Of a stretch of 7,903 nucleotides of DNA, positions 4,273-7,903 are shown one piece after another. This stretch comes from Thermoleophilia bacterium (lineage in GTDB: Bacteria > Actinomycetota > Thermoleophilia > Gaiellales > Gaiellaceae), in NCBI GenBank assembly GCA_025936595.1, contig JAICTB010000103.1, positions 1-7,903 on the forward strand. Reading direction: 5' to 3'. Every line of letters starts with the position of its first letter. Position 1 is the first letter of the stretch. The notes below the pieces were generated by a model. It was not told where the DNA came from. It ran no database searches and saw only the letters and a list, made by a program, of their open reading frames with translations. A program made the translations under genes and the position numbers.

Positions 4273-7059
4273 GGGACGAAGAAAGCCGCTACGACGAGCG
4301 CGTGCTCGCTCGGGCCAAGCGGCGCCATCAAGCACGTCATCTACGTGCAGTACGACAACACGCATCTGTCCCGCGACAACCCGAATGTGCCGTCGGACCT
4401 GGAGCAGATTCCGGCACTCAAGAACTTCCTGACGACGAACGGCACGCTCGACGCCAACGACCACACGATCCTGATCTCGCACACGGCGGGGGGGATCGTG
4501 TCGGCGCTGACCGGTCTGTACCCCGACCGTAACGGGATCACTGTCTCCAACTCCTACGGTGTGTTCCATCCGGACGGCTCGCTCGACACGTCGAACGGCG
4601 CGGCGGGCGGCACCTCCGCCTTCTCGTACTGGACCGATCCGACGACGGTCGACGACTCGAACTTCAACCTGATCACCGACGATCAGAAGAACACGCCCGC
4701 CCCGTGGGTTCCCTATACGAAGACCGGCTGCGACGTCGGTGCGTTCTCGATCGCCAACATGGAGCTCGAGAACACGAAGACGACGCCGGCGGGCGACATC
4801 ACGAAGGTGTACGGCGACACGTCGCCCGAGTGGAACTTCGCCCACGACGCCGCGATCTCGAGCGGCAAGAAGATCACCGACTTCGAGGGCATCGCGATCC
4901 ACTGCGCACAGGGCTCGGACGTCTGCTCCGACGCCAACGGCGGAAAGGACGACAGCCTCCCGCAGGAGCCGGGTGGCTACACCGGCTTCCAGGGTCTGTT
5001 CGGCGCGGCGTACGCGAACCAGGTCATCGACCAGCCCGGCGGCTTCCAGTCGTCGGGCCAGGATGCCGACGGCGCCAAGTACAACTTCAACGACCTGCCC
5101 CCTGCAGTGAACGACGTGTTCGACTTCTCGCACACGGCCACTGCGTCCACCTGCTCGCTGGCGCCCGACCCGGATCCATGCCCGACGACGCAGGCGGTCG
5201 GGAGCGGCGGCGTCAACGGATTCCCGAACAGCTTCAACCCGAGCGCGGCGCAGACGCTCGGCTACGTCGCGGCAATGCAGGAGAGCGGCATTCCGGTGAC
5301 GATGGCCTACATCCGCGACGCCCACGACAACTTCGACAAGACGGGCGCATGCCCCAGCACCAACGTGGCGAACGGGCCCGGCAGCGCGTGCTACGTGCAG
5401 CAGCTCGCGGAGGAGAACCAGGCGTACGAGGCGTTCTTCAACCGCCTTGCCGCTGACGGGATCACCAAGGACAACACGCTGTTCGTCTTCACGGTCGACG
5501 AAGGTGACCACTTCGCGGGCGGCCCGCCGACGAACGCGGGCTCGTGCGACGGCGTCACTGTGGCCTGCACGTACGACAGCGGAGCCACTTCCGGCCCCAA
5601 CTCGACCGGCGAGATCACCACCAACCTCAACCAGCTCGTGGCGACCGAGACCGGAGACTCGACGCCGTTCGTCATCCACTTCGACGACGCCCCGACCGTG
5701 TACGTCCCGAACAGCCCGGACGGACCGCCGTCGCCGACGGACCCGAAGGTGCGCAACCTCGAGCGCGAGATGGGCTCGCTGACTATCACGAGCCCGCGCA
5801 CCGGAAACACCGACACGATCACCCAGCACATCGCCGACCAGGCAACGCAGCGGATCCTGCACATGCAGAACACCGATCCGCTGCGAACGCCGTCGTTCAC
5901 CCTGTTCGGAAACGCCGACTACTTCTTCCAGAGCAGCTGTGCGGGCGGCTCGAACTCGAACCAGGCGGGCTGTCCCATCGTCGGCCCCGGCTTCGCCTGG
6001 AACCACGGTGACGACAACCCCGAGATCGCCCGCACCTGGGTCGGGTACGTCGGCCCCGACATCCAGAACCTCGGCCAGACGAGCGCCGTCTGGACCGACC
6101 ACACCGACGTGCGTCCGACCATGCTCGCTGCGCTCGGACTGACCGACGACTACGCAGCCGACGGGGACGTCGTCCCGCAGTTCCTGTCGTCGTCGGCCGT
6201 CCCGGCGGCGATCCAGAGTCACCTCTCGGCTTACCAGGACCTGGAGGGGGCGCTCAAGCAGGTGAACGCACCGTTCGGGCAGTTCGGCCACGACAGCGAG
6301 GTGGTGTCGACGACGGCAGTCGCGACGACCCGCGACTCGGTGTACGACGCGTACGACCAGCAGCTCGACGGCTGCGCGACCCAGAGGGACGCGCTGGCGG
6401 ATCAGATCCAGTCGATCCTCGCCGGCGCCGCGTTCGGCTCGGGCGCGATCGACGACACCCAGGCGCAGAAGCTCGTCGACCGCGCGAACAGCCTGATCGG
6501 CGACATGCACACCCTCTCCCTGACGGTCGTTCCGCCCACCGATCCGGCCTGTGCGGCGGCGACGGAAGCACCGACGATCGCGTCGTTCACACCAGGCAGC
6601 GGACCGCCCGGGACGTCGGTGACGATCACGGGCACCGGCTTCAGCGGGGCCACGGCCGTCACGTTCAACGGCGTCAGCGCGACGTTCACCGCCGACTCGG
6701 ACACGCAGGTGACGGCCGTCGTTCCGGCTGGTGCGACGAGCGGCCCGATCGCGGTGACGACGCCGGGCGGCACGGGGACGAGCTCGACGAGCTTCAGCGT
6801 GACGGCTCCGGCCGCACCGCACATCAGCTCGTTCTCGCCAACCAGCGGTCCGAGCGGGACCTCCGTCACGATCAGCGGCAGCGGCTTCTTCGGCGCGACC
6901 GCAGTCACGTTCGGCGGAGCCACCGCGACGTTCACGGTCGAATCCCCGACGACGATCACGGCGACCGTGCCGAGCGGGGCAAAGAACGGACCGATCGCCG
7001 TCGCCACTCCCGGCGGAACGGCGACGAGCTCGAAGAGCTTCAAGGTCACGAAGCACTGA
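4177..7059 (+). CDS. Secreted alkaline-phosphatase-superfamily hydrolase with two C-terminal IPT/TIG domains
   Basis: 960 aa. Residues 1-32 form a signal peptide: n-region MSRRPLQGW, hydrophobic 10-28, A-S-A cleavage site at 30-32. The twin arginines make a Tat-type signal possible but not certain. The catalytic domain spans about 50-665. D60 (YVQYDN) is a likely metal ligand. T103 in SHTAGG lies 9 residues before TGLYPDRNGI, exactly where the nucleophile Thr sits in NPP-type phosphodiesterases ('T-x8-TGLYP-x3-GI'). DAHDN (381-385), DEGDH (441-445) and WNHGDDNPEIA (608-618) supply the other probable ligands, and TDVRPTMLAALGL is the usual closing motif. Residues about 670-790 form a mostly helical linker. 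IPT/TIG repeats follow at 797-876 and 878-958. There is no sortase motif or C-terminal anchor. Family knowledge points to metal-dependent phosphate- or sulfate-ester hydrolysis outside the membrane; the substrate (nucleotide, lipid head group, sulfate ester) cannot be determined. It may be controlled by the adjacent two-component pair. Confidence 0.85.
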   Translation: MSRRPLQGWIGVAAAVAALATTTALVIGPASAGTKKAATTSACSLGPSGAIKHVIYVQYDNTHLSRDNPNVPSDLEQIPALKNFLTTNGTLDANDHTILISHTAGGIVSALTGLYPDRNGITVSNSYGVFHPDGSLDTSNGAAGGTSAFSYWTDPTTVDDSNFNLITDDQKNTPAPWVPYTKTGCDVGAFSIANMELENTKTTPAGDITKVYGDTSPEWNFAHDAAISSGKKITDFEGIAIHCAQGSDVCSDANGGKDDSLPQEPGGYTGFQGLFGAAYANQVIDQPGGFQSSGQDADGAKYNFNDLPPAVNDVFDFSHTATASTCSLAPDPDPCPTTQAVGSGGVNGFPNSFNPSAAQTLGYVAAMQESGIPVTMAYIRDAHDNFDKTGACPSTNVANGPGSACYVQQLAEENQAYEAFFNRLAADGITKDNTLFVFTVDEGDHFAGGPPTNAGSCDGVTVACTYDSGATSGPNSTGEITTNLNQLVATETGDSTPFVIHFDDAPTVYVPNSPDGPPSPTDPKVRNLEREMGSLTITSPRTGNTDTITQHIADQATQRILHMQNTDPLRTPSFTLFGNADYFFQSSCAGGSNSNQAGCPIVGPGFAWNHGDDNPEIARTWVGYVGPDIQNLGQTSAVWTDHTDVRPTMLAALGLTDDYAADGDVVPQFLSSSAVPAAIQSHLSAYQDLEGALKQVNAPFGQFGHDSEVVSTTAVATTRDSVYDAYDQQLDGCATQRDALADQIQSILAGAAFGSGAIDDTQAQKLVDRANSLIGDMHTLSLTVVPPTDPACAAATEAPTIASFTPGSGPPGTSVTITGTGFSGATAVTFNGVSATFTADSDTQVTAVVPAGATSGPIAVTTPGGTGTSSTSFSVTAPAAPHISSFSPTSGPSGTSVTISGSGFFGATAVTFGGATATFTVESPTTITATVPSGAKNGPIAVATPGGTATSSKSFKVTKH
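6565..7050 (+). repeat. Tandem repeat encoding two IPT/TIG domains
   Basis: Two units of about 80 codons (6565-6804 and 6808-7050) encode parallel blocks: 'I-x-S-F-x-P-x-S-G-P-x-G-T-S-V-T-I', 'G-x-G-F-x-G-A-T-A-V-T-F', 'A-T-F-T', 'P-x-G-A-x-x-G-P-I-A-V-x-T-P-G-G-T', 'S-F-x-V-T'. These are the hallmarks of IPT/TIG immunoglobulin-like folds, common in extracellular bacterial proteins as spacers or binding modules. The two units are clearly related but diverged, so this is an old duplication rather than a recent one. Confidence 0.85.
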
Positions 7060-7067
7060 GCGCGCTC

Positions 7068-7099
7068 GCGGGGCGCCTGCAAGCTTGCGGGCGCCCCGC
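7068..7099. terminator. GC-rich hairpin terminator between convergent genes
   Basis: GCGGGGCGCC (7068-7077) pairs perfectly with GGCGCCCCGC (7090-7099). The inner GCAAG (7079-7083) pairs with CTTGC (7084-7088), and 7078/7089 form a T·G wobble, so the whole 32-nt element is almost a perfect palindrome (16-bp cruciform, or a stem with a tiny loop). It begins 8 nt after the hydrolase stop codon and lies 46 nt beyond the remnant ridA stop on the other strand, so it can serve both. No U tract follows on either strand; U-less hairpins are common in high-GC actinobacteria. Confidence 0.8.
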
Positions 7100-7145
7100 A
7101 GCCCCCACTCGGATACCTCGACGCGCGGCGCGGCGGCGGTGTCCG

Positions 7146-7438
7146 CTACATGACGGCGACAGCGTCGATCTCGACAGCCGGCCGATGTCGGTGAGATAGA
7201 CGGTCAGCTTGACGATCCGCTCCATCGACGCGCCCGCATCCTCCAGCAACGTTCTGATGTTGGTGAACGTCTGCCGCACCTGCGCCTCGAAGTCGCCCTC
7301 GCCGACCAGCTCTCCCTCGTCCGACGACGGCCCCTGGCCGGCGAGGAACACCAGGGTCTCGGCGCCGTCGACGCGCCAGCCTTGGGAGTAGCCGAGCTTC
7401 TCCTGCCAGTCCCAGGGCGCGAGCCGGCGTGTCTCCAT
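7146..7438 (-). pseudogene. ridA: RidA/YjgF-family protein, internally deleted and frame-shifted
   Basis: From ATG 7438, residues 1-87 read as a normal RidA-family N-terminal two thirds: LVFLAGQGP (29-37), FEAQVRQTFTNIRTLLEDAG (50-69) and IVKLTVYLTDI (75-85). After about residue 87 the frame continues into arginine-rich nonsense. The expected RidA C-terminus, VEIDAVAVM followed by TAG, is present at 7175-7146 in a different frame. Joined, the two pieces give about 97 codons instead of the usual 125-135. The segment that should carry the catalytic Arg region ('R-x-A-x-x-x-V') is gone. RidA enzymes hydrolyse reactive imines/enamines from PLP enzymes, and this copy should be inactive. Its ATG overlaps the cupin stop codon by one base (TGATG), so it was translationally coupled to that gene. 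A sequencing or assembly error would have to remove some 90 bases, so a true deletion is more likely. Confidence 0.8.
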
Positions 7439-7903
7439 CAGCGTCCCTCGGGCGCGATCGGCGGGCCGAGGATCTCGTTTCCGAAGCGCGGTCCCAGTTC
7501 CCGGAGCTTCGCGACGTCCGGCGCTCCGGGCGGCGGCAGCCCCGGCCCCTCCGGGGCCCGGCCGCCTTCGCTGAAGAAGCGCTCGCCGCCGCCTGGAGAG
7601 AGCAATGTCAGCATGTGCGCGTCCTCGTCGCCCTCGACCACGAACGTGTGCGGCACGTCGCGCGGCAGGAACACGAACGAGCCCGGACCGGCGAGGATGT
7701 CGCGGCCGGCGCAGCGGAACCTCACCCGCCCCTCGATCACGAAGAACGCCTCGTCCTCACGGTGGTGGACGTGCAGCGGAGGCGAGGAGCCGGCTCGGAT
7801 CCACGACTCCACCAGACCGTAGGCCCCGCCGGTCGCCTCGGCGGTCGCCTTGATCTCCATGCGGTTCGGCTGGAACCAGGTCACCTCGCCTTCGCCTGCC
7901 AGC
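7438..7903 (-). CDS. Single-domain cupin protein (N-terminus at or beyond the right edge)
   Basis: The first start inside the window is GTG 7884 (148 aa), and residues below use that start. The frame stays open to the edge, and the preceding codons read L-A-G-E-G-E, resembling the usual 'x-G-E-G-E' opening of this family, so the true start probably lies outside. Cupin motif 1 is HVHHREDEAFFVIEG with metal ligands H38, H40 and E45. Motif 2 is PGSFVFLPRDVPHTF with fourth ligand H79; Asp replaces the usual Gly in P-x-G. The C-terminal tail (about 101-148, FSEGG... and FGNEILGPP) is typical of small actinobacterial cupins annotated as quercetin-dioxygenase-like. A metal-binding beta-barrel of unknown substrate is expected in the cytoplasm. 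Its TGA overlaps the ATG of the ridA remnant by one base, which indicates an operon. Confidence 0.85.
   Translation of the reverse strand, partial: LAGEGEVTWFQPNRMEIKATAEATGGAYGLVESWIRAGSSPPLHVHHREDEAFFVIEGRVRFRCAGRDILAGPGSFVFLPRDVPHTFVVEGDEDAHMLTLLSPGGGERFFSEGGRAPEGPGLPPPGAPDVAKLRELGPRFGNEILGPPIAPEGR

Noticed and set aside
3928..7056. A 1042-codon open frame on the minus strand opposite the secreted hydrolase gene.
   Set aside because: Its translation is Arg/Val/Asp-rich with no domain, signal or motif. It mirrors the opposite strand's codon bias in high-GC DNA and starts inside the kinase gene.
7046..7145. The ridA frame continuing through to 7046 as a genuine 130-aa protein.
   Set aside because: The extra residues are Arg/Ser/Pro-rich with no RidA similarity, they run through the hairpin terminator into the hydrolase gene's end, and the real RidA C-terminus is found in another frame.
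1..7903. tRNA, rRNA, CRISPR, insertion sequences, attachment sites.
   Set aside because: No direct-repeat arrays, terminal inverted repeats, transposase or integrase motifs, or tRNA-like cloverleaf arms were seen on either strand.

Overview
The window is about 70% G+C, gene-dense, and uses C/G-ending codons throughout. Gene content (a DUF6457-type protein, an HDAC-superfamily hydrolase, a NarL-type two-component pair, a cupin/RidA pair) and several starts that lack any Shine-Dalgarno sequence fit a chromosomal segment of an actinobacterium, perhaps a Thermoleophilia-like soil lineage. The lineage is inferred; there is no rRNA or marker gene here. I saw no mobile element, tRNA, rRNA or CRISPR array.

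Left part (1-2036): a FtsX/MacB-type ABC transporter permease runs leftward off the window edge. A small DUF6457-type gene diverges from it only 22 bp away, and the gap holds two back-to-back, overlapping -10 elements that would make both mRNAs leaderless. The DUF6457-type gene runs directly into a histone-deacetylase/acetoin-utilisation-family deacetylase. Recognisable coding sequence of that gene begins 24 codons upstream of its first ordinary start codon.

Middle (2043-4093): a NarL/LuxR-type response regulator (minus strand) and a multi-pass membrane HisKA_3 sensor kinase (plus strand) are divergent, with 14 bp between their starts. They are the obvious candidates for a cognate pair.

Right-centre (4177-7059): 83 bp after the kinase lies a large secreted protein of 960 aa. 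It has a signal peptide, an alkaline-phosphatase-superfamily metal-hydrolase domain, many closely spaced cysteine pairs, a helical linker and two C-terminal IPT/TIG immunoglobulin-like repeats. It is the only gene here with a strong ribosome-binding site, and it ends in a strong GC-rich hairpin without a U tract.

Right end (7146-7903, minus strand): a cupin protein is translationally coupled (stop and start overlap by one base) to a RidA-family gene. The RidA gene has lost about 30 codons just before its C-terminus and changed frame, but its canonical terminal residues are still readable in another frame, so it is scored as a pseudogene.

I do not see a clearly new multi-gene system. The most unusual points are the shared divergent promoter, the deacetylase with no canonical start at its homology-defined N-terminus, the internally deleted ridA, and the kinase/regulator/secreted-hydrolase neighbourhood.
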